A stretch of 64,000 nt of DNA from Caenorhabditis remanei (taxonomy: Eukaryota; Nematoda; Chromadorea; Rhabditida; Rhabditidae). The position numbers and the translations under genes were made by a program. Location: contig NC_071333.1 in the NCBI RefSeq assembly GCF_010183535.1, positions 9,360,587-9,424,586 on the forward strand, read 5' to 3'. Below the pieces are notes generated by a model, which saw only the letters and a list, made by a program, of their open reading frames with translations, had not been told where the DNA came from and did not search any database. Below are positions 48,301 to 61,179 of the stretch, one piece after another. Every line of letters begins with the position of its first letter. The stretch's first letter is position 1.

Positions 48301-50235
48301 GGACACAATGCAGCTGCTCGCGCACGCGGGAGAATCCTAAAGTAATGAAAAGGCAGCTAATTGCCAGGAAAGCTCACGTAATTTGAGATGTAACTCCTTA
48401 GAAAAGGCTCCCTCTTCCTTCAGCATAAATTTATTCTAGATTTGAAAATTGAGACTGCAATTAGTAAGATGTTGAAATGGAATGCTAATGAAGATCCCGA
48501 AAATCGACCGGAAACACTAAACCCCTCTCTTTTCTTAAGACTAAATCAAGGACTGGTGGAAGATTGAGATGGATCGGTTGATACTAATCGGATGAATTTC
48601 AAATCTTGTTATACGCAGAAAAGGAACTATAGGAACGATTGAGATTTCAAAAGAACTTGAACAAAAATTTTAAAACTTCCTACATTCAAAATGCGAACCC
48701 CTCACTCCCATTCATGCCATTTGTGATGCTTTTCTTCACGAAACGAATTGCCAATTAGAAGAAGCCGCGCAAATCTTTTAATAATATTCTGTCGCGTCTG
48801 CCATTCACACACCCAAACCTATATACAAAACGCGGCACACGCACTTAGCGAATTAACCGTGTGCTCGTGTTCCTACTTGATTCAAATTTGTAATTAAGTG
48901 TCGTCGAAAGAATAAAACGACAGACGGAGGGAAACGAATCTTGCTCTTCCTTTTTCCCTTTTTACAAATGTTCCCTTCTGTTTCCATTATGTGCAACAAG
49001 AACAATAGGTGAGCATGTATGTTTGGCAGCTGCTAAAGAGTGCTATTCCAAGTGAGAAAAGTGGCGCAATTGCAGTCACTAGGGTTACGTAACTATGGCT
49101 CGTTGGTTGTATAGTATGCTTTTGTATTACACTCCAATTACCTATGCCTTCTCTTATTCCACTCCTCAAATACATCTCTTGAGTATGGACTATTGAGTAT
49201 GACTAGCAGATCGTATATCATTATTGGAATGGGGGGATTTCCTTTCCTACCAATTATTATTTTCTATCCATGAGATGTGTTCTACAGTTAGATAATAACG
49301 GCAAGGTGAACGACATATCGTATCTCTCCACATTCTTTATCAGAAATGCGTATCAAATGGTGTCTACTTGGGAAACAAAAGAATGGGGAGACAGCGGAAA
49401 CCGGGAGGCGAGATAGGAAGAAAGAACGGAAATTCTAATCTTGTCAACCAATCGGAAATATGGAATATGAATTATAAATTATGCAATGACAAGAACATGT
49501 CTCATTTAAATTCACTTTTACACCCTCCAAACCAACTGAGCAGAGAAGACGGACTCTATCCTTCTTTGGGATTCAAAGTGTCAATCAAAAATGCTTGACT
49601 TGACTTTCTTTTTCGTTTTGCCCGTTTTGGTTGTGACTTTCGAAACACCAGTTCCAACGACATACGGACCATCTTCTCAGGAATTAGGGCTCATCGAAAA
49701 ACAAGCGAAAAACTGTGCATATGGCAAATTAGCTCTTGACATGCCAGAGGGTCAAGAATGCGCGCGCGTAATCTACGTTTTCAACATCACTCCACACTAA
49801 TTGAATTCAACGATTTTCGTGCAGTTTACTTACTTCCACGGGCGGCCTCCACAACATGCGGTCGAATGATTGCTGAGTTGACCATTGTGATGATCAACAG
49901 GAATACTGCACCCATTTTGGAAATATCTGCAACAAAATAAAATTCAGAAAGAAACTGGGTTAGCGTAAATCTTTCTATAAAAACATTAGAAGTTCAAAGA
50001 AAAAATGAAAATTGAGAAATTGAGAAACTAATGATGCTAGCTAGTTTTGGTTTTGAGTTTTAATTTCAGTTTTAGTTTACTTTAACACCTTGTTAATCGC
50101 TTTATCTTGCATTTTCCCCGTCGAGAAGATGATAAATACGATAAGAAAAAGTTGAAAATATTGAGGTCTTAATGGAGAAAAAACAAATATAGACTTAAAT
50201 TTTGCAGTTCTAGCATGAAAATACTCACCAATCAT
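45361..50235 (-). CDS. FGFRL1-like receptor, three Ig domains
   Basis: Seven exons, 50235-50229, 49926-49834, 47496-47363, 46965-46764, 46662-46510, 46456-45590 and 45536-45361, close to 543 residues (human FGFRL1 is about 504). A signal peptide (MGAVFLLIITMVNSA) is encoded by the second exon, separated from the body by a 2.3-kb intron. Ig1 (about 50-135) contains CPIIATEKDNTMIQWSKNG and YQCQATNGFG. Ig2 (about 150-225) contains LRCPAQGNPLPEIRWYQNE and YRCVVENSLG. Ig3 (about 250-375) contains FQCKVKSSENTMIKWLK and YICVVTSAQG. One membrane span follows (about 386-412), then a tail of roughly 130 residues with PPPPPRMPPPAAP and no kinase domain. FGFRL1 proteins bind FGF and heparan sulfate and act as decoys or in cell adhesion. 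The 7-base first exon is the least certain part. Confidence 0.88.
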
Positions 50236-53200
50236 GTTTTCAGTTATCAGGAGCTATCAGCAGATATAATTAGCGTTCATTTAAACCACTTCCGGAATTT
50301 TACGGTTAATTCAAAAAGGAACACGCCGCAAAACACGCAAAATGATTTATAGCCTAGACGACTTGGCGAAATTTTGATTTACGATGTGCGTACATCTGCG
50401 GAGGAGAGTGGGTGGGGCCTAGTGGTGTGGTTAGGGCGATGGTCGAGATAGTGTTAGAAGAAGAGAGGCGCAGACACTGGACAGCCCGCACTGGCAGTTA
50501 ATGAAGATGGCCAGGCTCTCGGTAGTCAACGGGAAGGAGATACACGGTGAGTTTCTTGCCGTGTACGGGAAGACGAGTAGAACACAGGAAAGATTGGAAT
50601 CTTGTGAGTGACAGACGTTGTAGGTTTTCCGGATTAGGATGTCCCACGAGAACAGTAGAAACAGGTGGTCCCTTCAGTAAATTGACTCTAATCGTAGACA
50701 ATGAGGTGTTACCATAAGCCACATGGATAAAGCTAATGAGGGTTGATGAGTAAATCTACATTTAGTCTTCTCTGATGGGTGTCACCGGTTTTTGTAAAAT
50801 CTTTTTATTGTAATAAAGAATCAGAGTAATATTATTCTTTTAATCAAGCGGTGTCATTTTGGAATCAAATGAAGTAGTTTTTGACAAGTTTCAATAGATA
50901 GTATTAATGTGAAGTTCTTTCCACCTTAAGATCCGGAAAATCTAAATAATAATCAATAACTAGTGTATTTCTAGTCAACTAGCTAATAATGTTGAGGAGG
51001 TCAGTCTGAAGACACATGTTAACAAAACTGTAATCCAAATAGACAACTTAAGCCGACGTGTAAATACAGCCACCGTCGTGTAGAGGGAGTAAGAAAGTGA
51101 GCAAGCAAGATACCAAGACAATACCAATAAGGATATAGAGATGTAAATACAGTTGTTTATAAGAGGATGGGAGATTCATAGAAATACAGGGTGTTTAGAG
51201 GGAAAAACGGAAAAAGAAGATATAGAAGCGATGAAAGTGTCAAGATAATCCGGAAATTCAGTGTGATCATTCAAAAACTCAATGTGCTCAATCATTCACA
51301 AATGACAGCTTGAGGTTGTAACATTATTGATGGCTCTTCTCCTTTTTATTTTTGCGTGTTTTCATTTGTCTGGTGTTGCAAATTGCACAATAAACACACA
51401 TATTATCATAACATCCTCTCTAGTTTCCGTAAATACGCTACTTCAGAAATTAAGAGGTCATATCGAAGTTGAACTCGGCTAATGTCCACAATGCATATTA
51501 TCCCGCATGACAGGTAGCTGTTAAAAGCTTGTTGTCTTATACCACAACCGTAAACAGAGTGTCGAAGAGGTTTGCTCTTCGCTGCTCGAATAACACAAGT
51601 GCTCACTCATCCATCTAGTGATACAACCTGGAGAACACACCTCAAGAACCTACCCCTTCTATGTACTTCAACGCCGGTTTCAAGTGATACTAGATACCAT
51701 CGGACAGCGAAAAAGTGGAATCACATTGCATTCAGAGGTATTGTTTTGGGTAGACCTCGTAAAACAATAGAACAAAAGTAGTGGTAGTTTTTGTGTAAAT
51801 GAGTGAGCTTATAGCAATTGTTACGAGTTTTGTGAAGAGAGAAGTGTGCAAATGAGAGTCGACGAGTTTGAAGTAAAAAGAATAGAGTGTTGGGTGAAAA
51901 ACAGGAAATATACATAAGGTGCTAAAAGGGTTGTGCCGAAAGAAAACGGAAGAGCTCCCGCGGCGGTGTCGGTCGTCCGGTCCGTTATGAATAATGCACT
52001 AATTGCTGAGTCAGGTGAAGAAGAGCACCATATGTGAAGCGGTGTCGAGGGGAACAATATAGAAGCAACAGATGGGGAGATAACTAGTAGTTAGAAAGAA
52101 GGGAAGAAAACATAACAAAAATAAATGCAGCAAGAATGTTTTGGTATACGGTTGAAGTGTTAGAGAGAAGGGTGTAGTTGCTGACTTCTAACTCTCAGAA
52201 GAAATGAAATTGAATCAAATTGAATTTGTCGTTGAGAAACTCGATATGTGGAAATCTTATACTTTTTGCAACATATCAGAAAAGAGTAGATCTTAGAAAT
52301 AAAACATTACATTTGTTGTGAAATTACTCAGAAATACAATCAGAAAACACATTTATATATTTCTAATTTCTCAATCATAAATGTTTCAACTGCGCCCATT
52401 TTCAGTTTTCAAATTCCTATCCACTTCTAAAAGTAATTTCAAACTCCACAAAAAAAATTCAGTTTTAAGATAATTCATAGCTAACACTGCATTATGAGGC
52501 CTTTATACTTCTTCAGACAATTCAATGAATTGATGAAATCCTTTTTTTTTCCATATTTCGAAATACATAGAAGAGGTAGGAACTAATAATCTGAAAACTC
52601 GTTTTGCTCAACATTTCATTTTCCCAACAAAAAGAAATCTACTAATAAGCCGATGCAAAATGCTTTTGGCACTTCACCGTAAACAAATCGTAGAAGGGAC
52701 CAGTCGAAGACTTCTTGCCAATTCATTCAACAACTTGATGAAAGTTAAGAATGCATGCGAGTTTTGACGCCAAAGCTTACGAAAAACTAAATTTGTTTTT
52801 GCTCTCACCACTTCTATACAGAAAAATGAAATTTTCAGGAGAAACTTTATTAGTATTAGTTTTGAAAAAAGTTGACAGGTGAAAATGAAAGCTGAAGCTA
52901 AGAAAATTGGAAGAGATAGAGGGTGTGGAGAGTAACAGGATTGAATATTAAACGAGCAGAGGACTTGTGACACTTTTGACATTGATGATGATGAGTATGA
53001 CTGGCTGCGATTAGTTATCTCGAGCGAGCTTCTCATAATTTAATGTGCGCCAAGCAACGGTCAGGTGCAACCGGGTGGTGGACAGCAGTCAGGCTATAGA
53101 GAACATAGTGTAATGAGCCAAGATAGTGTTTCAAGAGAATGAATATGATAAAAATGTAAGCAATAGGTGGTTCGGGCTGAACGTGTCCAGTGTGTATATA

Positions 53201-53626
53201 TTTTTTAGAGTGATTGCAAGAACGTTTAAAAAAATTTCCTCCCAGGTACTGAAAATTATAACAATTTCTTTAAAAAAAGCATAATTTGTTTAATTCAGCC
53301 TTTATTTCCAGTTCTTGATCCATTACTTTGTCAACTTTACAATGATCGATTTTTATTCCAGTTCAGCACAATTTTTACCGTGGTTTGAACTTGATTACTT
53401 CGAGAACATTTTAGTCTAACCTTTACATTAATAATCCGATTTTCTCACCTTTCGCGTGATCATCCATTCAAAACTACTCTTTTTGACATCACCAATGTAG
53501 TTCAAAATTTTATCATTGAATTTTTTTCCTTTCCACCCACAAAACCTTTGATAAGAAAGTGATAAAAATGGATGCGCATTGTTTAGTTATGCGTGCCGGC
53601 GCAATTATCTTCTGACTTTTGAAAAA
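50236..53626. other. Large intergenic region
   Basis: About 3.4 kb between two divergent genes. Open frames such as 52674-53036 on the minus strand lack codon structure, splice context or family features. It may hold promoter elements of the FGFRL1-like receptor. I see no RNA gene. Confidence 0.5.
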
Positions 53627-55216
53627 ATGACAAAATACATTCGAGTCAAAGAAACATATTGTGGATGTATCAGTGTCCAGGTAGGTACTTTTCTTATCCT
53701 CATTTTTTCCAATTTTTTTTCAGTATTTTGCCATAATAGCAAGCTGTGTAACACTGGTATTTCAACTGACGTTTTCAATATTTTTCATTATTTATGGTCA
53801 ATTATGGGGTCTTATTCCAATGGCTATAACTATTGGCAGTCATTTATTCTTTATGTTCACATTGCACCAGTTCAGCTCACCAATGAGTATGACGATTTAT
53901 AGCGGCATTGAAGTAATGCCTGTAAAATATGTAATTTCCAAATACCTCCATTTTGTTCAGATCGCATTCGCGTTTACCATACTTGGATTTTCAGTATGGA
54001 TTTTATCATGGGTACTTGATCCGAAAGTATCTTTTGTTTACGAATTTTGCTTAGACAAGTTGCAATACACAAGTTGCTATGGCGGTGAGTAAAATCGGGT
54101 TACTCAGTGAATCTAGAAAAAATTAATTTTTAGTTTTGTTTTCAAGTTTGATTTTAAATTGAATATCCAAGAACTCAATGTATAGGAATATAGGTTCAGC
54201 ATACTCCGGCACTAGTCAAAGTTACAGATGTGAATAAATATAGAAAAAATACAAAAAAAAATTTTGAGCCGTTTAACAAATTTATGTTCAAAAACAATTT
54301 AATTACACTTTTATTACGGACCCTTTAAATAACTTCAAATAAACTTTTGAAACTTGTTTTAGAAGTTTTCAACTACTATAATGACTATTCAGACTGAATT
54401 TCAAGTATTATAACTTGATGTGGTGTTAACAAACACGTTTATCGAATTTCGTATTTTTATTGCAAACTGGTAGTATGTTCCTTCTAAATAAAAGCAACAC
54501 TTGACTTAAAAACCTTTCCCAATAATATTTGTAGTAAGCGTGCATTTCAAAGGTTCGAGATATTATGAAACTAGAAATGCAAGCTACAGATCTTTGTACA
54601 ATATCCTGTTCAAAAAAATTTGCATAACTCCTTGACAGGCGTCCAACTTGTTTCTCTCATTTGGGGATGTCTCTTTGTGATATTTTTCTTCGCAAGTGTT
54701 CTACTGATGCCAGTATTCCGGAACACATGGCGAAACATCAAAGTCACCCGAAAATCATCATCTGTGTACATAGACGAGTAAGCAACAAAAATGACATTTC
54801 AAACATCATAAAAAATGATTTTTCATTCATTCAGTGATAACAGGCCGAGTGCAGCAGTGCAACCAATTTTCAATATCAACTCAGGGCCTTCACCTCCTTC
54901 ACAAGTACCTCAACAGTTTGTTCTACCACCACAACTGTTTCAACAACTTCCGGAGTCACAACATCAACAACCACAAATACATCTACAACAGCAATCACAA
55001 CAACAACAACAAATTCCTCAACGACCACAACAACTCTATCCAGGACTACAGAACATAATGACTCCATCGGGTGTAATTCATTTAAATCTCTATACTATTC
55101 AACTTCCGAATGGAAATAATACATATGTAACTTCTTCTCCTATTATTGACCAACTGAGTACAGATTGCTTTGATAGCATTTCTCAAACAGGTCAAACCAT
55201 ACAGGAAAGATTATAG
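53627..55216 (+). CDS. Four-pass membrane protein with Gln-rich tail, unrecognised
   Basis: Five exons, 53627-53680, 53724-53912, 53961-54084, 54639-54777 and 54835-55216, close to 295 residues. A short N terminus with paired cysteines (YCGCISVQ) leads into span 1 (YFAIIASCVTLVFQLTFSIF). Further spans are near residues 48-65, 85-102 and 125-147 (LIWGCLFVIFFFASVLLM). A hydrophilic tail of about 130 residues follows, with a Pro/Gln-rich run (residues about 195-225). The layout resembles nematode-specific LAPTM- or tetraspanin-like four-span proteins, but no diagnostic motif is present. The tail's Gln codons are mostly CAA, so the run may vary in length. The third intron (about 550 bases) is longer than its neighbours. 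Confidence 0.75.
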
Positions 55217-55590
55217 TTTGACTTTTTATCAATTGAATGAATTTTCGATTATTTTTTCCAATGAACTTGATCTGTGATCATTGCAGCATACTTATCAACA
55301 AAAAGCTATACGGGCTATCTTGAAACAACAACGGCTGCATTTGAAAACATGGTTCTTTCCTCAGAAACGGTCTTTTGGAATATGGAATGGTCGTTTTTTA
55401 TCAATATCTGAGTGTATTTTGAGCAAAAATTAGCAAGTTTTTACGAATTCACTTTCGAAATTGCAAAGGTTTCGGAATCTGTTTTCTCTGATTTTCCCTT
55501 GTAGCTTTTTCTCGAGAAAGTTTTTCCGTATAATATTCGGAAAACCAAAAATGCTTCAATAAAAATGATTATTGCCTCCAAAGTATTTAA
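55217..55590. other. Intergenic region
   Basis: AT-rich sequence; nothing supported. Confidence 0.5.
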
Positions 55591-55915
55591 AGGAGGACTG
55601 AAGTCATATTTTTTATTTCAGATTCTGATACTTCAGACAATTCTGAGCAACTTTCATCATTGGAGGATATGCTAAAAATTGCTCTGAACATCTTAAATTT
55701 ACGTTTTCCCGGCTGAAAAATAATTTTGTACGAAAGGACTACACGGAGGCATAAATTCGCGTGGGAAAACTCTTCCACCTAGGCTCCTTTTGAGCCGGGA
55801 AAAGTGAATTTAGGGCGTTTAGAGCGATTTTTAGTACATGCTCCAACGATGAAAGTTGTTCAGAATTTTCTGAAGTATCAGAATCTGAAATAAAAAATAT
55901 GACTTCAGTCCTCCA
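55591..55915. mobile_element. Foldback MITE with TTAA duplication
   Basis: Inverted arms of about 120 bases start AGGAGGACTGAAGTCATATT, and TTAA lies on both sides (55587-55590 and 55916-55919), as in piggyBac-type insertions. The left arm carries a TTTCAG acceptor followed by an open frame of about 30 codons. Confidence 0.8.
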
Positions 55916-55928
55916 TTAAAATTTTCAG

Positions 55929-56602
55929 AAAAGTACCAGATGAACGGTTGAAAAAGCACGTGAACAACAGATACATTTGGTAAGTTTCAGTACAGTTTTA
56001 TTCCGATCATATGAAATAGTATTTCAGGAGTGATGAACACGATCGCAGGATATGTCTTGAACGTATTGGTGATCTCTCTTCATGGATGCCTCTGGAAATG
56101 TCCCAATCATTGAAAACACATATCCAAAATTCAATCGAAAAAAAGAAGAAGAACAACTTGTTAGTCTCTTCCTAGATTACTCAGGAATGAAAATTTACTA
56201 TTTCAGAAGATTCAGAGGATAGATCACTATGGAATGATGTATGCATTGTGCTTAATTTATTCAGGCGCAAGGTCCTACGCAACATTAATCCCGTCTGATG
56301 ATAGTTCTCAAACCAAAACAGGATCAGTCATCCGCTTAAAAGAATTCAGGGAAGTTATGAAGCCCGTGGTTATTGAGTTCGACACAGTTAAAAATCCAAA
56401 GTTGATAGACGCACACGCTAAACGAAATTAAAAACGATGAGAATCAAGAGAGACAAGCTACTGAAGACAGAGTGAGTTTTCTCAATGTTTGTTTTAGTGA
56501 AAAGTCAAATCCCATTTCAGTTTGTCTCCGCCGAACTCATGGACGATATTATCAGGGCGGCCCTTAACTATCTCAACGGCTTCAAGATGGGTTTCTGATA
56601 TT
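55929..56602 (+). pseudogene. Coding debris or unresolved small gene
   Basis: Exon-like segments with good splice borders occur at 55929-55979 and 56028-56160, encoding a charged stretch with HDRRICLERIGDLSSW. Downstream, 56234-56431 is open in one frame, while the sequences around it read better in others, ending with a short exon at 56520-56599 (AELMDDIIRAALNYL). I could not connect these in one frame, so frameshift decay is likely, although a missed intron is possible. No ATG is evident for the first segment, whose upstream exon may have been cut off by the MITE at 55591-55915. It lies tail to tail with osm-5. Confidence 0.35.
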
Positions 56603-56801
56603 CTGAACTTCTCACGTATTGTGCTATTATATGGTATGATATCGTAATTATAACTTTTCGTTTTTAATAAAAACTATTGTGTATGGAATTTTCATGTATC
56701 TAAAAAGTTTATGCCTTTATTTTTTAAAAATGTTGAAAAGCTCAGAAAGCGAGAAATGAATTGAATTGAATTTATTGTTTGATGATGTCGTAACATCAAA
56801 A

Positions 56802-59800
56802 TCAATCCGGAAGGAGACTTTCATCAAACTCTCCAAAATCGTCGCTAGTATCTGTGACAGTTTTTCTTGTTCCCGTTTTAGGACGAGATGACATTACAAC
56901 AGGATCTTCATACGCAAAGTCTTCGGCTTCTGAAAAAGTCTCAAGATGACTTTTCAATTATTACCAAAAAAAGGAACATACTCATATCTCGTTGAGTAAC
57001 AGTGAATGGTGTGCTACTATCAAGAAGCGGTACATGTGCACTGTACTGTCTAGCCACACTCGACGCGCCAGACCCTGATCCAAGACCAGTTAATCCTGAC
57101 GGAGGGAGAGAATGAGTTGAGTTAGCCGAGTGACGTTTTCCTTGACTCGAATCGCTCTCTCGTTGGAGACGAAGTTGGTTGATTCTGCAAAAAACAGTAA
57201 GGAATCGAATTTATACACTGTTCATTTCACTTCTCTGCTTTTTCCAATTTCTCTTTGTATTCCTTGTATTCCGCCATTCCCAAATCCCCAGCAATTCTAA
57301 CCAAAAACTTGAGACAATCCAGATCCTGTGGAAATTTACGATGAATTTGCCGATAGAGCTCGAATGCTCTCTGGTAATTTCCAGTTCTACGCAAACAGGT
57401 CGCAATCATCATCTGCCACTTTGAAACGTTTGGTCTGAAATAAAAGATTCAGAAAGGGATTCAATCCCTTAGTTACTCACTGCATTAAGGCGGCTCTTTC
57501 AAAATAGTTAATAGATTTTTCAGAGAATTGAGTTTCCAGATAGTACGAAGCAAGCCATTCGACTGTTTCAAGATTAGACGGAAAATAACGATAGCTCTGA
57601 AAATGAATGCTGATAAATCAGTAATAAAACAACACTCACGTCATAGTGACATTGGAAGGCTTGAGATTTATCTCCTTCTTGGTCGTACAAATCAGCTAAT
57701 TTTGAAAGAATCGCAGGATCATTGGGCACCAGACTATTTGCTTGACTGTATAGTTCTATTGCTTGTGCGGAGTCTTCCAATGACTCATATCTGGGATTGT
57801 TGTTAACTAATTAGTAAATTTTCAATAGTAACACAAATCTTACATCGCAGCCAATTGAACCAATACTTGTACATTATTCAAAAGTATTCCATGTAGCTTG
57901 TAGAAATATTCAAGTGCCTGCTCCAAACTACCTTGAGCTTTTGCGGTCAACCCAATATTAAATAGAGCTTGAACGCAACTAGCGTCGTTGCTCAGGGCTT
58001 CTCGATAATTACCCATTGCTTTATCCAAGTCACCATTCATATAATAAATATTTCCTTGATTGACAAGAGCATGAGCACTATAACGGTCAATAGCGAGAGC
58101 CTGGTCCACATATTGCTGAGCGTCGACGAGACGTCTACCTCCTTGCTGAAAATTACTTAAATTAAGTGTTTTTATAATCTCATCACATACCAAAAATCTC
58201 AACATGCAAAGATTGTTTGCAGCTGCACTTGCAGTTTTTGAGTCTTGAGCATTGAAAACTTTCAGAACTTCAATTGCTCCTTCGATGTCACCATTTTTCA
58301 TCATTTCGCCAGCTTTGCTCATTTCTAGTTCAATAGCAAGTCCAGAATGAACCGATTGCTTCAAGGTTTCCAAGCACCACTCGTACCCAATTGCATAGCT
58401 GAACAAAATAATAATAATAAATGATTCACAAATATGTACTAACTCAGGAGCAATCACCGGACTGATAATTTTCACCGATGTGATAATTGCCTTCTCAGCT
58501 TCAGTTCTCATTCGTTTCTCCCAATTTCTTAACATATCCGAATTTAAAGTTTGGTTTAGAAGAACGTCGTCGTCGTCCTTTTCTTTCAAAAACTCATCAT
58601 CAGGAAAGCCAGGAATGTCGACAAGTTTCACAAAAGATTCTCTCATTTTCTCCGCGTCTTGTGTGCAGAATGCAACAAGAACTGAAAAACACAAGTATGA
58701 GAGCTATTGATAGAAGAAGAAAAAAACGCACTCAAATTCAATGCAGTTGAGAAATTAGGCTGTTCTTCAACACAATGTTCAAAAGTGCTTATCGCATCAT
58801 CATAACTGCCCATTCTCACAAATGTCACGCCGATATTGTTCAGTATTTTAATTCTGCTGTCTTTTTGAATACTTGGTACCTGATCCAAAGCCATGCGATA
58901 GTACTTCAAAGCTTTAGTGAACTCTCGCCGTTTGAAATAGATGTTACCAATGTTTACCTAAACGTAGGTGGTTTCTTTGTACATCTTTAGTAAACTCACT
59001 CTCAATCTTCCCGAATTAGGAAACATCTTATTACGGACTATAATCTCATATGTGTTCAGGGCTTCGTTCGTCATATCATTAGCCTCGTACTGTTGAGCCA
59101 AATTGAAGAGAACTGTGAAAGTCAGATCCAAATTCATACTTTCTACCAGGCCCTGTTGTTCTCGATGCTTTACAACAGCTCTTTCTCGTCTTCCGGCTTC
59201 TTTCCCCTTGTCCAATGCCTGAATTCTCAACTTTGAACCTCCCTGCTTTTCAATATTCTCACCTCTTTATACTTCTTCTTTTCAAATGCCATCATACTCT
59301 CACGTAACATATCCATTACCTTGTTTTCCATCTGCTTACACCTCTCCTCGCCACTAAAATAGCGATGTTTTGCTCAAATATTTTCCCATTGACCCTATTG
59401 AACTTACTTCTCCCCCAAATTCTCAGAATTTAAAGATGTCTCCGTAGCTTGAACTGAAAAAAAGAGGTGCGTGTTAATGTGAGCAAACGAACTTGACGAA
59501 TTTGCGAGGTGTGGATATCTGTCTCACCTTTATTTGCAAACGATGTGTATCCGGCTCCACGGACAGCGGTCATCGGACGAGCCGGTTCGTTGTTGTTGGC
59601 CATTGCTGTTCGACCGCCCATTCGACTTTGGTCTGAAAAATGTTTGGATTGATTTAAAATCTTAATTTATCAATTCATTACTAATCATGGTGGGTGGAGG
59701 TTTTCCATAAGAAGAAGAGTTATCTCGGAACCCCATTTGAGAAGCGGTCTGAAAGAAAATAAAAATTTGTTACAAACTAGACACTCCTTAGGCAAGAATG

Positions 59801-60018
59801 TAGGCAAAAATGAATAGATCACTTACCGGACGACGTCCATGGCTAGAACGAGCAACTGCTTGTTGAAATTGCGGATTTTGAGTTATATTCTGAACAAATA
59901 CAATTTTTTCGCGTTGTAATAAATTACTAAACGTTACCTGAATATCATAAGCTTTATCGTACGAATCAAAACCACCATAAAAATCATCATCGTCTTCTCT
60001 GAACGAGTTTTGATGCAT
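56802..60018 (-). CDS. osm-5: OSM-5, intraflagellar transport protein IFT88
   Basis: Sixteen exons close to 775 residues, from the ATG at 60018 to the TGA at 56802-56804. IFT88 is a TPR-repeat core subunit of IFT-B, needed to build cilia. The N terminus has DDDDFYGGFDSYDKAYDI and FQQAVARSSHGRRP. RPMTAVRGAGYTSFANKG near residue 70 is an IFT88 signature. TPR repeats run from about residue 150 to 690, with NLDLTFTVLFNLAQQYEAN, KYYRMALDQVPSIQKDSRIK and LADLYDQEGDKSQAFQ closely matching the family. The tail is acidic and ends ESLLPD, as in IFT88. An ATG at 60099 would add 27 unlikely residues. The X-box at 60127-60140 favours 60018 as the start. No broken exon was found. Confidence 0.96.
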
Positions 60019-60126
60019 TTCTATTGAATGAAGTGGTGAAGGAGCAAATGCAATGTGAGAATGCGTATTCTCGTTGCCTAGACTCCCAACGGAAAACACC
60101 CCACGCTCAATGTGCCCCTACTCCGC

Positions 60127-60140
60127 GTTTCCATAGTGAT
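60127..60140 (-). promoter_or_regulatory. X-box of osm-5 (RFX/DAF-19 site)
   Basis: On the coding strand ATCACTATGGAAAC fits RYYNYY-WW-RRNRAC at every position. It lies 109 bases upstream of the osm-5 ATG. DAF-19 control of osm-5 through an X-box is established in C. elegans. Confidence 0.85.
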
Positions 60141-60260
60141 GAGAGCAATATAGAGAGGATGTAGACATAACAAGAAGCGAGGAGAGATTCAATAGTTTAT
60201 ACATGTATAAAGCTGAGGGGGTTTGAAACACATTTGGATAAAACGGAGATAATTTGAAAT

Positions 60261-61179
60261 TTAGAAATATAGAATGAAAAATACGAATGACATAATGAGC
60301 GAAGGAACAAAAGAGATCATCGACGAGGATAGTGTACAAAATGGAAGATAAATTTGAATGGGTCGCTCGACTGCTTGAATCACAGTAAGGAATGAACCAA
60401 GTCCACATGTAGTTTCAATTGCAGGGCGGATGCAGTCGGTGTACGATTGAAGTGCGCTGAAAATAACGGTTCACTTTAAAAAAATGTTGTTAGAGAACTC
60501 ACAAGCATGCTCCTGCTCCAGATGAGTAGTCATTGTACATTTGTTCGGTATTCTTTGCCAATTGAGTGAAACTTGCTTCACACATTGCGATTTCTCTGCT
60601 ATCAGCCACCGATAAATAACAGTTCCAATTGTTCAGCATAGCTGGAAACTAGTTCATTTTGAAAACATTTCCCAGTTTTTGCACTCACATTGGTACCCTT
60701 CTCCACATACATACTCGAGAACAGAATCTACCACCGAAAAACGAGATTTCAAAGGTTCATGAGGGTAACAGGCCTGCTTGATATAACTTCCGCCAAGACA
60801 ACTATTGTACCTTTGATACGCTCTGAATACAATATTTTTAGAAGTTGTGATCATTAGCCATATAGTTTTTGACTTACCCACACATCTGCACAAAATGAAG
60901 CTGAGAATGAGTTTTCATATCTGATAGGGTAGTTTGCTTTCCGCTAAGTGCACTGAAAACTCCCATATTTGTTAGCTCCTCCGAGCACTGAGCAATTTTA
61001 TTTTCTGCTTGAGCATCACACGTAGAACCATAGCCAACCACATTTCTCATTAGACTGTTCGTTTCGAGAGGGGTATATCCAATTGCTGGAAATAGAATTG
61101 GAAAGTTTGGAATAAAGAACCAACGGGGTACTGTACCATTGACTGTGTGCAACAAAGCTAACGGAATTAAAGCGAACAT
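60261..61179 (-). CDS. Cys-rich secreted or GPI-anchored protein
   Basis: Four exons, 61179-60878, 60822-60689, 60641-60503 and 60456-60261, close to 256 residues. A signal peptide is visible ([15 protein letters not shown]). About ten cysteines are spaced through the body (STCDAQ, AQCSEEL, QMCG, NSCLGG, QACYP, YVCGEG, NWNCYL, MCEAS, GACF, TDCI, TTCG). The final 20 residues are hydrophobic ([19 protein letters not shown]), consistent with a GPI signal or membrane anchor. Spacing recalls nematode DUF19/T20D4.11-type proteins, but I cannot confirm this. The gene ends about 120 bases before the osm-5 X-box, on the same strand. Confidence 0.8.

Noticed and set aside
49591..49800. 69-residue plus-strand ORF with an N-terminal hydrophobic stretch
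   Set aside because: It lies inside the large intron of the FGFRL1-like gene, just downstream of the signal-peptide exon on the opposite strand. The mimicry of a secreted peptide is suggestive, but there is no further support.
52674..53036. 120-residue minus-strand ORF
   Set aside because: Lone open frame in an AT-rich intergenic region with no splice signals, homology or composition typical of genes.
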